From Metellina segmentata (taxonomy: Eukaryota > Arthropoda > Arachnida > Araneae > Tetragnathidae): a DNA stretch of 64,000 bases. Under the pieces are notes generated by a model. It was given only the letters and a program-made list of their open reading frames with translations, was not told the origin of the DNA and ran no database searches. A program made the position numbers and the translations under genes. Positions 45,762 through 57,445 of the stretch are shown here, piece by piece; positions within the stretch are counted from its first letter, which is position 1; every line of letters starts with the position of its first letter. The stretch lies in contig OX375872.1 in the NCBI GenBank assembly GCA_947359465.1, positions 6,763,741 to 6,827,740 on the forward strand. Direction: 5' to 3'.

Positions 45762-48306
45762 AAAAGGGCAATTGGCAAAAAGGTACGTTTAGATTCACTA
45801 TCCAAGCAGTTAAAGGTGATCACTGCTGCACTAGCAGCTCTATTAGGTTTAAACTCTTTCCAATAGTATTCAAAGTTTGTAGGCTCCAGTTCGCATTCAG
45901 TTAGCGTCATTTCTGGTCCTTGGATGATAAGCAATGGCCCTTGCCACCACAGGAAATTGTCACGTAATTGGTCTGGTGCACAACCACGAGACACCAAGTC
46001 TTCTGGATTTTCCGGTGATGTCACATGTCTCCATTGAGAGACTCCTGACAACTCCTGGATGGTTGCCACTCTAGTTGCTACAAAGGACTTAAAATCCGAC
46101 GGAGATTTACGAATCCATGACAATACAATAGTACTGTTTGTAAAGAACCAACTGTTCTCAAATTTAAGGCCCAATGTGGTTTGAACCTTGTGCATTAACT
46201 TGGTTAACAACACAGCAGCACTTAATTCAAGGCGCGGAATGGATAACGTTTTGATGGGGGCAACTCGACTCTTACTGCAGAGTAGTTGCGATGACACTTC
46301 TACAGATGCACTTTGGCACTTCACATAAATAGCTGCTCCATATGCACTTTCAGATGCATCGGCGAATCCAAAAAGTTCTATTTTCACCACATCCTGTATT
46401 AGTACGCAGCGTTTCATTCTAATCTGATTGATGACACACAGCAAATCACTAAATTTTCGCCACTCTTCTGCTTCTTCCAGAGGCAACACATCGTCCCAGT
46501 CAACTTCTAATCGCCACATACGTTGCAGGAACACTTCGGCCTTTGTTAATATAGGACCAATAAGGCCAAGTGGATCAAATATACGAGCAATGATTGATAA
46601 CACCACTCTTTTTGTGATTAAGAGAGTGTCCTTTCTTGCAACACTATAAGAAAACACGTCACTCTGAGCATTCCATTGAAGTCCCAAAGCCTTGGTTTGA
46701 TCAAATTTGTAAACGTCCGAATTCTCAGTCACTTCTCTTAAATCTTGACAGTTGCTTTGCCACTTGTGAAGCTGCATACCACAAGTCTCACAAATATCAA
46801 TTAGTTCATTTTGCAAATTCCTTGCAGTCTCTAAGTTGACTGCACCGCTTAAAACATCATCCATATACATGTCCGATTGAATAACTTGAGATGCAAAAGG
46901 AAAATGCGTTTGACCATCAATGCTCAATTGCCGCAGGCATCTCTGGGCCAAGTAAGGAGCACTTGTTGTACCGTAGGTTACAGTACATAGTTCATACGTC
47001 TGAACCTTATCCTCTTTATTATCTTTCCAGACAATTCGTTGTAAATTACGTAGAGATGGTTCAATCCAAATCATTCGGTACATCATCTTGACGTCCGCGA
47101 TGATTGCAAACAAATGCTTTCTAAATCTCAAAATAATTGCGAATACATCGTCCTGAATTACACCTCCGTTTAACTGCAGAGAGTTCAACGATTCACCACT
47201 AGAAGTTGCTTGAGAAACATAGAACACCACACGACATTTCGTAGTAGTTTTTTCCAGTTTGTAAACAGAATGATGAGGCAAGTAGTAAACCGTCTCTGGC
47301 TCTTGTGACTCAGTAACATCCTGATCCTGCATGTGACCTAAAGCTTTATATTCACTCATAAATTGGCGATACAATGCTAAAAGCTCCGGATTTTTCTCTA
47401 ATCTATTCCATAAGGAATTTAACCTGTTCAGGGCTATCGCCTTAGACTCACTTTGCAAACTAGGATCCCTTTTTAAGGGAATTTGAACAACAAACTTTCC
47501 TGATTCTTCCCTTTTATACGGTTTAAAAAAATGAGAATTCGCTTTAATCTCATCAGCACTTTTACATTTTTTAAAGTTATCAAATTGCTCAATTTTCCAA
47601 AAATGTTTCAATTCCTCATTTAATTGTGCAGTTTCACTAACCGATCCACAATGAACATTAACCTGAGAACCTGAACTGGAAATACTCCCACTTACCAGGA
47701 AACCAAAGGCTGAATCTTGTAAAATTAAGTTTGAATTAGGCACATATAATTTTTCCGGTCTCAACAAATCCATACAGACCTCTGATACAAGCAAAATATC
47801 AATTTTACCAGGTTTATAAATTTCAGGATCGGAAAGCCTTACAGTTTCCGGTATTTCTAACCCTGATATGTCAATGAATTTACTAGGTATCAATCGCGTT
47901 ATTTTTGGAACAATAAAGAACTCTAACTCCTTAATATAATCTCCCGACTCATTAAAAATAACCGCAGAAGTTCGATAGTTAACACTCATAGAATCGCCTG
48001 TAATTCCCGTCACCGAGACTTTATTTTTTGTTTCTTTAATTGCAATCTTTCTGCCATCGCGATAGACAGAAAACATGTTTCACTTCCGCTGTCTATCAAG
48101 CTGCTTCCCGATAATGGATAGCTTTGTTTTGGAATCTTAATAAACGCAGTAGGCAGCATTACTCCGATAACCCCTGTGTTTATTTTTGTTCTTGCAGCAA
48201 AAGATGCACTTTGCGTCGGAACAAATTCCCTAGCTCGCGCATTTAAAGTTTCCAGTTCTGCGCTTTCATTTTCAACTTGCCTTTCAGCGATCAATGCAAT
48301 ATGCAT
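45762..48306 (-). pseudogene. protease-RT-RNase H of BEL element D
   Basis: The frame 48076-45728 is open for 782 codons. The protease start LIDSGSETCFLSIAMAERL lies in another frame (48306-48010), so a frameshift near 48050 breaks it. RT has CRVVFYVSQATSS, ADVKMMYRM, TYGTTSAPYLAQ and the intact YMDD box (DMYMDDVLSGA). RNase H follows: FGFADASESAYGAAIY and NPEDLVSRG. The frame runs into the inverted arm at 45761, so integrase is lost. RT looks chemically intact. Confidence 0.9.
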
Positions 48307-48372
48307 GTCTCATTGCATGTGCTTAGAGGCATGCCCTTCCACACTCGTGCCTCACTTCAGTTTCAAGATGGA
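46922..48372 (-). repeat. inverted repeat arm 2 of BEL element D
   Basis: Partner of 44312-45761. The match ends at GGCAATTGAGC on one side and at CATCCATCTTGAAACTGAAG on the other. Confidence 0.9.
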
Positions 48373-49737
48373 TGAAGAGTTGATGTTTCTGATCAGTGCG
48401 GCATAGTTTGTGATCAGGCAAGTAAATAAACGTAGGAAATCAAGGCGAACGATTTGGATGAAAGGTATTTCAAAACGCATAATGAGCATTTATTTATTTA
48501 CGTTAAAATTTGTTATTATTTGTTGGAGCACACGTTCAAACGGGATGTTTATATTATCTTTGATTTATTTCGCTGGAATCGTTTGCACGTGTTTCCTTAT
48601 GCTCGTTGCAAATAACAGCTGAATATGCTTAAAATCGGAACGATCGCCGATGTTTTATTCGATCTCTGGTCAGAGTACTAATGTATCTTGCCTTGGATGC
48701 GGCTAACATGTTTGCCTTCCTTTTCTAGTTGATTAAATTCTTCTTGTTACGGTTAGACTTGAGTTTACCTTTCTCCCACCCGCTGATCATTTTTTAAATT
48801 TAATAATAATTTATACCTTTTTTTGTTATTCTTTCGACCAATAGATGTGGTGATTTAGACCTCATGTGTGTTGTGGAACCAATAAAAATAAATTCGAAAC
48901 ACAATGTATAAAGTGGTTACAAAACAGTTGTAAATAATCGTCGTTACCGATTAGCTGCATTTCAAAATTTTACTGCTGAAATCAGAAGATAAAACCTAAT
49001 TGTGCATTTCGTTACACGTAAGTACTTATAAAAATTTGAGTTCAATATGAATACTAATATTTGCATATAATCTATGCTTATGAACTTAGATGGCTTATAG
49101 TTTACGAATGATTATTTTAATAATTAAAGGATAAATAAGTGTTTAAACGAAGTACAGTTATCCTATTTCTCCTTTCCAGCTTAAAAATAAATGTGTTCCA
49201 TATTCATCCTTATACATCTTTAGAACCTTCACCAAAACTAAGAAAACTTTAATGGATCCAAAACTATGTTAATATTACACTGGTATAATATAAAGCTTAA
49301 TTTGTCAGTTTTTAATTCATTTCTTAAAATATCTTTAATTAACGCCTATACACAATCAAAAAAGATTAATTCATGTTGCATTTCAACAAACAATAATTTT
49401 AACAGAAATATTTTAAATGCAATCATAATAAAGTTAAAGGCTGTTGTGTTGTTATTTCGCTAGGGAAATTTAATAAATGCTATTTACAAGTTTTGAATAA
49501 ATGACGGTTTTAATTATTTTTTAATTTGATTTAAAATGAAAAATTAAGTTATTAATTTATTTATTAATCATGACGTGTTTAATTTTTTTCGTATAATTTT
49601 TACAGTGAATGTTCCACAAACACTCATAAGACCTGTAGTCTTCTATAAATTTAAGAGTTTGTTCGTTGTTCATGATAACACATAAAAAAAAAAAAAACAC
49701 AACTACTTCGGTTCACCAAAACACTGCAAATTGAAAG
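48373..49737. other. unrecognised DNA inside BEL element D
   Basis: AT-rich sequence between gag and protease where BEL elements normally have continuous coding sequence. No inverted repeats, duplication or coding motif found. It may be a further insertion. Confidence 0.4.
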
Positions 49738-49929
49738 TTGAAGCGCATAGAGATCCAAGGCTGTTGGAACTCCTTGCGTTACGCTGTGCGCTATGAAAAA
49801 CTGCTACTTCTGACTCATCTCGGGCATGCCTTAACGCATGCGTCCCTTGCGTTGAGGCATGCGCTGAGGTATGTGGAGAGGCATGCGCTTAGCGCAAGCA
49901 AAAGCGCACAAGTGTGGACATACCTATTC

Positions 49930-51060
49930 ATTGCGACGGCGACACTCGTATTGCGAGATCTGTTTAGACTCGCGTTCGGGATTCTTTCCCCACTTAAGTT
50001 AGGGTTATTAGTTTCCGAATGCCCCCTTTCTCGAGAGTAACGCAATCATTATTATGTCTTTTTGAAACTCCCCAAATATTACAAAATGATTTAGACGGAC
50101 ATTGCCGTACACTATGTGATTTTAAACAATTGAAACACAAATCAAGTTTCCGAATTAACTCTACTCTCTCATGTACGTTTTTATCAAGAAACTTAGGACA
50201 TTTAAGAATTGCATGAATTTTGTTACATTTATGGCATTTAAGAAAGTCTTTTTCATTTACAGCTGCCATTGACATTACCTTGTGAACATTTCTCTTTGGG
50301 TTTACCTAAACCTTAGAAGCACTCAAAGTTTGCGCATGATTTTTTAAAAACTCTGATAATTCAGATAAACTAGGTAAATTATCTTTTTTAAGATGTCTCT
50401 CCCACCAGAGTTTGGTATTAATATCTAATTTTTGACTCATAGGCTAACACAATTGTGGAAAACCCCTCAATATTTTGACCTAATATCTCTAGTGACCTCA
50501 CACTTCCACTTGCAGCATCAATTAAATTTAACATAGCAGAAGGGGACTCATTTTGAATGTTTGGAGTATTAAAAAATCTATTAAGATGAGCATAAACTTG
50601 CTCCCTTTTATTTGAATATCGCTCCTCTAAGAGAGACCACGCAAGCTCATAGTTAACTTCTGCTATTGAAAATGATTGAATTATCCGGAAAGCATCGCCT
50701 TTGAGTGACGCTTTTAAGTACTGCAATTTCATCGCATCAGACAAAGTTTGGTTTTGATGTACACTGGCCTTGAAAATATCACTTAAAGAAAGCCATTGGT
50801 GAATATTGCCGGAAAACGTAGGCAATGAAAAGCGAGGTAACTTCACATTCGCTTCTGAACACAAATTTAAATTTGATTTTGACTCTTTAGGTCTAATTTT
50901 TGATAGTTTTTTACTCAGTTCTAGCTCTAAATTATAGATAGTTTCATTTATTTCTTCTTGCTCTAACGTAAAACTTTCAATTTTTTCATCTTCACAGTTG
51001 GCATATATAACATTAAGTAACTCAGAAAATTCAGTCCAATTTATTTAATTTTACTTTAAT
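49930..51060 (-). pseudogene. gag of BEL element D
   Basis: Reading downwards: VKLPRFSLPTFSGNIHQWLS, the DUF1759 start, with LQYLKASLKGDAFRIIQSFS and YSNKREQVYAHLNRFF (50864-50418). After frame changes come CHKCNKIHAILKCPKFLDK and LCFNCLKSHSVRQCPSKSF (50275-50050), the paired knuckles. The end SRNTSVAVAMN (near 49935) is where protease should follow, but the sequence turns into a CATGCG-rich stretch. Stops near 50418 and 49990 break it. Confidence 0.85.
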
Positions 51061-51297
51061 AACTTCAAAACCAGATTATGAATCCTCTTCATCTAGTTTT
51101 TGTTTCGTTTTGGTAAGCTGCGTTTTACAAACGCGCTTTTTTGCTAAAGTTTCTCTTAATGCCATAGTTTTCAATAATGTGGGTTCACTTACCCCTCAGT
51201 ATTTCACAGTTTCTATTTTATCCAAATTTAGAGAAGATCACTTTCACACACAATTATTTTTCTTCATCACAATCCACGCTGTGGCGTCGACGGACAA

Positions 51298-51556
51298 TGA
51301 ATACGACAGCTCAGTTTTACTCAATAACTCGACTTCAAAAAGGAAACACATATTCCTCAGTGGAGGTAATTTGCTCTTTAATTAATAGACTCTAATAAAA
51401 TCTCTTGAATACAATTATACACATTAAGAACTTCTCGCCGAATCAGCGGCTCTCAGAAAGCTCTTATCTCTTTCACATCTGGTGTTACATTGAGCGTAAA
51501 TTTTTATACCACCGCCAGAAGGCGCTGTTAGAACAGAAGGCGTGCTAGCGTAAACA
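51298..51556 (-). repeat. 5' LTR of BEL element D
   Basis: 259 bp matching 43846-44104. In sense orientation it begins TGTTTACGCTAGC and ends GTATTCA. Confidence 0.85.
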
Positions 51557-52485
51557 CTTGGTCCACATGGCGGTGAATGACCGTACAGCTTCTTCCAGGC
51601 AGTTGGCAGAACTTTGGTCTACTGCTACAGGTGTACTAATGTCGGCTTCGTCAATTCGCCGACGTCTGCTGCACCGTGGACTGCGTGCAAGGATTCCTTT
51701 ATACAGGATACCCCTCGACGGCTGCGTCTCTAATAGGCTCATGAGCACAGAGCCTGGCGGGCTGATTGGTAACAAGTTGTCTTTTCTGACCAATCACGCT
51801 TTAATTTGTGGAACCATGATGGCCGCATTCGTGTTAGACGCTATGCCGGTGAACGCTGCCTTCCAGAGTGCATTATCATAGTAGCCGAACACCCGGAGTT
51901 ATGGTCTGGGGTGCGATTTCGCATCATAGACGATCTCAGCTACTACGAATTGAGGGTAATCAAAATAGCAACAGGTACGTCCGTGAAGTGTAAGAGCTCG
52001 AAGTCATTCCATTCCTTCAAGGCATCCCTGGAGCTATCTTTCAACAGAATAATGCACGCCTACATGTTGCAAGGAATGTTCGAGACTTCTTTTCAGCCCA
52101 ATACATGCAACTTCTTCCTTGGCCTGCTTATTCGCCGGATACAGCGCCTATTGAGCAAGTGTGGGATTTGGTTGGTCTGCGTCTCGCTCGTGATCCGCGT
52201 CCTACAGTTTCAAAATACGAACTTTGGGTGCGCATACAAACAATATGGAATTCTCTTCCACAAGAAGACATTCAACATCTGTTTCACTCCATGCCACGTC
52301 GTATAACAGCACTTATTGCAGCGCGTGGTGGATACATCAAATACTGATTTCAGACACTTAATATTGTTTTTTTGCTTTGAAAATTTATTCATTTATTTGT
52401 ACTAATACAAGCCGTTTGTGTATTACATTTCATTTAATTCTGATGAATCCTTCATGGTGTTGCATATTTTACAAACAGCAGTATA

Positions 52486-53960
52486 GATCCTACAGATGGC
52501 GCTAAGAAAGCGTTGAGCATTTTGAAGTTTTAAATCAATTCAAAGACTATTAAGAATTATTCCTAATGGAAGGTATGCACTTAATTTGCCTTTTAAGTGT
52601 AATGTTGTAGCTTTACCAAGTAACCAGGAATTAACTTGGAACAGACATCAGAAAATGTGTGCCTACGAAAGAGGTTTACTTGAAGAATATCGTTGTATTT
52701 TCCAAGAGTGGGAAAGGTTGAATGTCAAATTGAAAAGCCTTGTCATTATCTTCCTCATAGACTGGTGGTCAAAAACCAAAGTTTAACCACGAAGTGAGAG
52801 ATTAGACCTGTGTTTGACGCGAGTCATTCCTTAAATGATCTTTTCTACAAAGGTCCGAATATGATCGACTGATTTTGTCTTAATCGGATTGCATTGTCAT
52901 TAAAAATTGCAATTAGGAATAACTGAAGATCATAGGGACTTTCGTTTTTTCTTCCCTTCCGAAAATGAAAGGATTGTTGAAGTGCAAGTTGTTGTAAGGT
53001 GGTATTGGGTAAGGTTTATTTTTTAGCTGGGTCTTGACAATGCTCCCTTAAAATGTCATGAAGTAACTGAAAAGTTAAAGAAATCGTTTTCTGATATCAG
53101 GGAGGCAGAAAAGTTCATTTTGATATTTCTCTTAGGGGGATGTTTTAACTTGAGGAATCGGGAGAGTAACGTCCAATGCAAATATAGTTCAAAAAGTTGT
53201 AGTGTTACTACTACTTTAGGAAAATTGTGGGATCGTGATATTTTGAAATGAATTTGAATTTGTATGATTCTGCAATGAGTGGGGAAATTTAACTAAACGA
53301 TCTGTTTTAGCCGCTGTAAGAAAGATTTTTGATCCTATCTGTGATTTTACCGGCAAAAGTTATGCTGTAAGAAACGTGGAAAATAAAGTTATCAAGGCAC
53401 GTTTCTTTACCTCATGATATTCAGAAAGAGTTTCTTAAATGGTTAAATTAACTAACTCTATTGACTGATATCGAGATCGTTCGATATTCATAAGTAAATA
53501 GCACCACTGAAATGCATGTATTTGTTGATGCAAGGGATTTTTTCCTGCTACCATATTCCTAAGAACTGCAACGACATCTGAGGTGAAAATAAATTTAATT
53601 AGAGAGAAATCGGGAGTTGCGCCCGATAAAAGAAATAACAATCCCTAGATTGGAATTGATGGCTTGTTGTATTGGAGCAAGGTTAGCTCATTCGGTGCTA
53701 CTCGCTCTTGACATTCTTAAAATTGAAGTTACCTTTTGGAGTGATTCTATGGTAACATTATACGGGATTTAGAGATGAATGGACAGTTTTCGTTTCAAAC
53801 CGAGTAAAAGAAATTAATAGTCTTGTACCGCATGGTACGTGGCGTCATGTGTACCGGGAAAATGAATCATGCGGAGTCTCTTTCCAGAGAGTGTTCTGTA
53901 AAATTTTTCCAATCTCAATGGTGGGAAGGCCCATTCTGGTTGGCAGACTCCTGAGGAAAA
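52486..53960 (+). pseudogene. Pao RT and RNase H remnants
   Basis: Right of the Tc1 the frame reads DPTDGAKKALSILK, then GRYALNLPFKCNVVALPSNQ, LEEYRCIFQEWERLN and HYLPHRLVV, with IRPVFDASHSLND (near 52805), the start of Pao RT. The catalytic middle is barely readable. RNase H traces appear at 53640-53900: LELMACCIGARLAHSVLLAL, FWSDSMVTLY and VSNRVKEINSLVPHGTWRHV. Many stops and frameshifts; the RT active box cannot be found. Confidence 0.7.
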
Positions 53961-54099
53961 TAACCTCTCGATGAGTCACTTCGTTTAACGGCTGAGGTAC
54001 AGACGGGAAGGAAAAGGATCAGTTTGTGTAATATAAATTTGGCAGGGGAAAAAATACTCTGGTTTGCAATTAAATTTTCTCATTTCCATAGTACCATTA

Positions 54100-56031
54100 A
54101 AATGGTTGCATGGATTTTTAGATTTGTGAATAATGCCAGAGCAAAATCTGATTTTAGACCGAGTGATGAACTATCAGTGAGTGAAATAGAACGGGCTGAG
54201 ATGTTTCTTATAAGAACTGTGCAATCTCAGTTTTTTACATCTGAAGGTCCAATACCTATTTTATGCACATTTAAGGACGAAGAAGGTATCAGAGTAAAAA
54301 CCCGAATTACAGAACGTATTGATACACCGTAATTCATTTCACCTATACTGTTGTTTGATAAGTGTGTATTCACTCAAAGACTGATAGAATGTTATCACCA
54401 GTCTTCTTGTCATGCGGGAACTCAAATTTTACTCAATATTTTGCGAGCCAAATAGTTAGGGGTAGAAAAGCAGTTAGAACTGTAGTGAGAAACTGCATGC
54501 GATGTAAGCGCTACAGAGCCAAAGCGTGCAATTCGGACAGTTTCCTTACCTGCAGACAGTGTAAAAGACGTTGTACTTATAGTTTTCGAAGTCGTAGGAG
54601 TAGATTTGACTGGACCTCTGTTTTTAAAACCTGGGGACAAAGTGTGACATACATTTAGAACTAGTGAATTCTTATTCTACTGATAGCTTCCTATTAGCGC
54701 TTCGACATTAAGTAGAAAGACGAGGCAGACCGCGAGTAATTTATTCAGACAATGGTAGTAATTTTAGAGGTGCTTAAAATGAACATAGATTGGGATAGAA
54801 TTGCTCGACATGCAGAAGAGCAACGTATTGTACCGTCATGTAAGAACTAGATAGATGGTTTAGAATTAAACTATTTATTTAGATAAATTAAATATTTACA
54901 TTTAAATTTACAAGATTAATTAAGGGCACAGCCATCGACCATCGATATCCTGCCTGGAGCCAAAGTAACAATGGCAAACAGAGACGTCTGTCTCTCGTCG
55001 AATCTAGAATCAGGCTTCTGCTAAAATCCACGTTCTCTTGGTTCCGTAGAACCGCAGCTGCGAACGGGAGGGGGGGGGGTGAACTCCCAGCCCTTGCAAG
55101 AGATGTTTATGTCGTCCACAGAACTCAAGACACCCCCATACAGATGTAAAAACCGTTTGTAACCGACTTGGGTTCCCAACAGCAAATCTTCATCCCAGAC
55201 ATGGGATTAGGGAACCGACGGAAACTCCAGCTGTGTCGATGGATCAAACGGAACGCCGGGGCGCCGATGAGAAAATACTTTCTTTCGGTATTTTGTCAAA
55301 ACCCGCACGTGCAAAGTCTGAAGTTGTTTTTGTCACCGTCTGGCTGTTGAGCACATTCCAGCGTCCACGTGTTAGAGAAAAGGGTTGGCTAGTACCATAT
55401 GGTACAGTATCATTTGTAAGTTCAATCCTCCTACCGCCACCTGGTAGGGAGGTTGGCGGGAAAGACTGATTCGAGTGTTAAAAGAACTTCTTAGACGAAC
55501 TTTGGGGAGAGCAATTGTGACGTGCGAGGAACTTCAAACAATTTTATGCGACTGTGAAGCTACCATAAATTTTCATCCTCTTACCTACCTATCCGAAGAC
55601 CTAACTCCGAATACACCAGCTATGTTTCTGTTTGAAAATTCGAGTTCGAACGTTCCTGATAGACTGCTGCTGATGATGATGAGCAATGTCGTAGACGAAT
55701 AAGGCTACAAGCTTCTTGATGAGTTGAGAAGGCGTTTCAGGAAAGAATATCTTGGCCTTCAAAGACATGTAAAATATCCTCAATCACTTCGTGTAAAGCT
55801 AGGTGAGATTGTGTTAATAGGAGATGACTTGCAAAAGTGGTAAAGTTGATCCCTGGAAAGTACGAACTAAAAACACAACAAGGTGTTTCAACAAGGCCAA
55901 TTCGAAGAGTGGAAGTACCATTTAATAATTTTTGTGATTCTTTTTTCCAGTTAACAGATGGTAATGCGATTATTTCAGAAAGGTTTAAGAAGTTCCAGAC
56001 TTACCTAACAGAATGCACCATCCTCGGCTAA
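54100..56031 (+). pseudogene. Pao integrase remnants, split by a solo LTR
   Basis: Zinc-domain part: VSEIERAEMFLIRTVQSQFF and IRVKTRITERIDTP (54180-54330), then CYHQSSCHAGTQILLNILRA. A catalytic Asp region VGVDLTGPLFLKPGDK lies near 54600, and the second Asp in VIYSDNGSNFRGA near 54740. After the solo LTR: WxGGW-like sequence, VLKELLRRTLGRAIVTCEEL (55475) with HPLTYLSEDLTPNTPAMFLF, and finally KTQQGVSTRPIRRVEVPF (near 55860). Inactive. Confidence 0.75.
54839..55406 (-). repeat. solo LTR, about 568 bp
   Basis: It splits the Pao integrase frame. In minus orientation it begins TGTACCATATGGTACTAGCC, has AATAAATAG near the end (54880) and ends ..AGTTCTTACA, giving TG..CA ends with a poly(A) signal in the right place. 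Flanks (CGTCA and GTATC) do not match well, so the exact ends are uncertain. Confidence 0.55.
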
Positions 56032-56135
56032 CGACGTCACTGGTCCCACATCGCAGGTGACGAGACTGAACCTGTTCTTAACAGATGATGATTTTCACTC
56101 AAAAGGATCAAAACTAACTGAAAGGAATTGAACTA

Positions 56136-56287
56136 TGCTGACGTTCATGTGACATCACTTTCTGTAACTTCCTTGTTGGAGCGCGAAGTGATTGCGCATT
56201 AGGAAAAATGGAACCGAACTTAGATGTGTTTTGTGCTGCAATAAATGTGCTTGTTTAAGACTAGGTTTTTTATTAGTCTGCTACGAC
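56136..56287 (+). repeat. possible Pao LTR
   Basis: After the Pao integrase end, TGCTGACGTTCATGTGACAT...CTGCTACGACA has TG..CA ends and AATAAA at 56242. It is only about 150 bp, short for a Pao LTR, and no second copy is present. Confidence 0.35.
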
Positions 56288-56820
56288 ATCGGTGATGTCC
56301 GACCTGCCCTTGATTTTGATGGAATTAGTTCCAATTGTTAGGTTTTAACATTTGTCAAGAATTGAAAGCAAGGGAAAGAAACATGAAAAGATTTTCTTTT
56401 GTGATGTCTTTCAACCAACCGAATATAGAAAAATTGCTCTACAAAACCGTAAAAAACTTACAGCTATAGTGGAAGCACTTATTCAGTGTGAATTCGTCTC
56501 GAGAGGTGATTCATCAAGCCTATTCACAATGATGGTCATTTCAGAGCTCTTCGGTATCAATCCGTTCTGAAGATCCTTTGTAAACTCAGATTTCGGACAG
56601 TAGGTATTTCGGCACACATCTATTCAAAATGAAATTGTTCAATTATGTGGGAAGTGAGTGCAAGAAACTGATCAGTAGAATCAAAAATAAAAGACAAGGA
56701 TATTTTAGTTTCGGCGGATGAACTACAAGACATCAAGAATTGTCTTTGTGTGTACGTTTAGATAGCTTTTGCGAAATATCAATTGTTCGTGCGGGCTTTA
56801 TTCAGTTCGTTCCTGTAGAC
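56288..56820. other. unrecognised; short open frame 56352-56570
   Basis: A 72-codon frame (KGKKHEKIFFCDVFQP) follows the possible LTR and could be the beginning of an adjoining gag, but I recognise no domain. Confidence 0.25.
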
Positions 56821-57010
56821 CAGTGCTCCCCAACCTTTTCATCACCGCGGACCGGATCAACGTTTGATAATTTTAACGCGGCCCGCTGAGGGGAGGGACG
56901 TTGATTGTTTTGATTTAATAATTTTAATTTAATTGTATTTAAATATGCCTTCAAAATAAAATACAGTTACACCAAAAAATGAATATAAAGTTATTTAACA
57001 TTTTAACTCA
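56821..57010 (+). repeat. hAT-type terminus
   Basis: CAGTGCTCCCCAACCTTTTC followed by ATCACCGCGGACCGG and GCGGCCCGC resembles the start of hAT miniature elements (CAGTGxTxCCCAACC, CGCGGACCGG). The other end and the duplication were not found. Confidence 0.5.
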
Positions 57011-57153
57011 CTAGAACGCTAAATCAATGAGAACTCCGAGCTTGTTTCTTTGCAACGTGTTGAAAACAATACTTATTAGGAAAGGCAATTAATCTACCTT
57101 ACCTTCTTTTTCACTTGTCTTGCTTCAACTTCTACTTTAAGAACCCGGGTCGT

Positions 57154-57445
57154 TGAATGAGAATAACTTCTGTTTTATACTTTACAGCAATCTATACTCA
57201 CAAATTAGCAATGAAAGCAAAAGGCCTTTTTATATTTACAAACTTAAAACATTTATTGCTATCATTAAGTATTTACACAAGAATATGTACATGTTTAAGC
57301 ATTATCATGTTGGCAAGCATCAGCTCTCGTGACATAACACAATCTGCCGCCAAAAGGGAGTTAAAAAAAAAAGGTTAGTTTTCGCAGTAGTGCCGCCACC
57401 AGCAGTCAGCAAAATAATTAGTCTAGTTCGCAGTTGTTCGCGACA
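57154..57445 (-). repeat. 3' LTR of BEL element B
   Basis: In sense orientation a purine tract CAAGGTGGGAGAA is followed by TGTCGCGAACAACTGCGAAC. About 290 bp later it ends ..TTCTCATTCA. AATAAA lies inside (57253-57258 on the minus strand). Only one copy is in the window. Confidence 0.6.

Larger units (their letters stand above)
43846..51556 (-). mobile_element. BEL element D with an internal inverted duplication
   Basis: 259-bp LTRs at 43846-44104 and 51298-51556 differ at about 7 positions. Flanks ACTGG (43841-43845) and CTTGG (51557-51561) are an imperfect 5-bp duplication; the right flank is the Tc1 original. The sense strand is minus: gag 51060-49930, PR-RT-RNase H 48306-45762. Integrase is missing. 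In its place lies an inverted copy of the PR-RT region (44312-45761, plus) matching 46922-48372. About 1.3 kb between gag and protease (48373-49737) is unrecognised. Confidence 0.85.
43628..52347 (+). pseudogene. Tc1 transposase, two halves around the BEL insertion
   Basis: The first half (43628-43845) starts MPLRRNRVKFHQLMEFEQGR then, after a frameshift, VMRVWRQWTDEHRT. The second half resumes at 51557 with HMAVNDRTASSRQLAE and SSIRRRLLHRGLRARIPLYR. It then reads HDGRIRVRRYAGERC (near 51808), and the last part is PWPAYSPDTAPIEQVWDLVG with the catalytic Glu, ending ALIAARGGYIKY before TGA near 52347. Several frameshifts and a deletion in the core destroy it. The layout is the usual N-terminal HTH plus DD34E catalytic domain. 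Confidence 0.88.
43387..52483 (+). mobile_element. Tc1-like transposon number 2, split by a BEL element
   Basis: The left end CACTGATATTTGTAAAAAAT and the right end, reverse-complemented, TACTGCTGTTTGTAAAATAT align without gaps and continue into AACACCATGAAGGA. TA flanks both (43385-43386 and 52484-52485). The BEL element 43846-51556 lies inside; without it the Tc1 is about 1.4 kb. It interrupts the Pao pol frame. Confidence 0.85.
28670..56287 (+). mobile_element. very old Pao/BEL element spread over nested insertions
   Basis: Pieces in plus orientation and family order: gag knuckles and protease (28690-29290), a segment upstream of RT (43236-43386), the RT start (from 52486), RT/RNase H (to about 53960), integrase (54100-54835, 55410-56030) and a possible LTR (56136-56287). 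The join across the Tc1 element is good: the codons before 43386 and after 52484 form one frame with the Pao order ..ELWNLENIG.. then ..DPTDGAKKA... The link from 29290 to 43236 rests only on order and orientation. Heavily broken everywhere. Confidence 0.55.

Noticed and set aside
44312..48372. Palindrome as an assembly artefact
   Set aside because: An artefact would give identical arms; these differ by scattered substitutions, an 8-base duplication and an extra block. Long-read confirmation is still the decisive test.
49738..50040. Plus-strand 100-codon open frame rich in ALRHAL-type repeats
   Set aside because: It is the antisense of the BEL D gag end plus a CATGCG-rich low-complexity stretch, not a separate gene.
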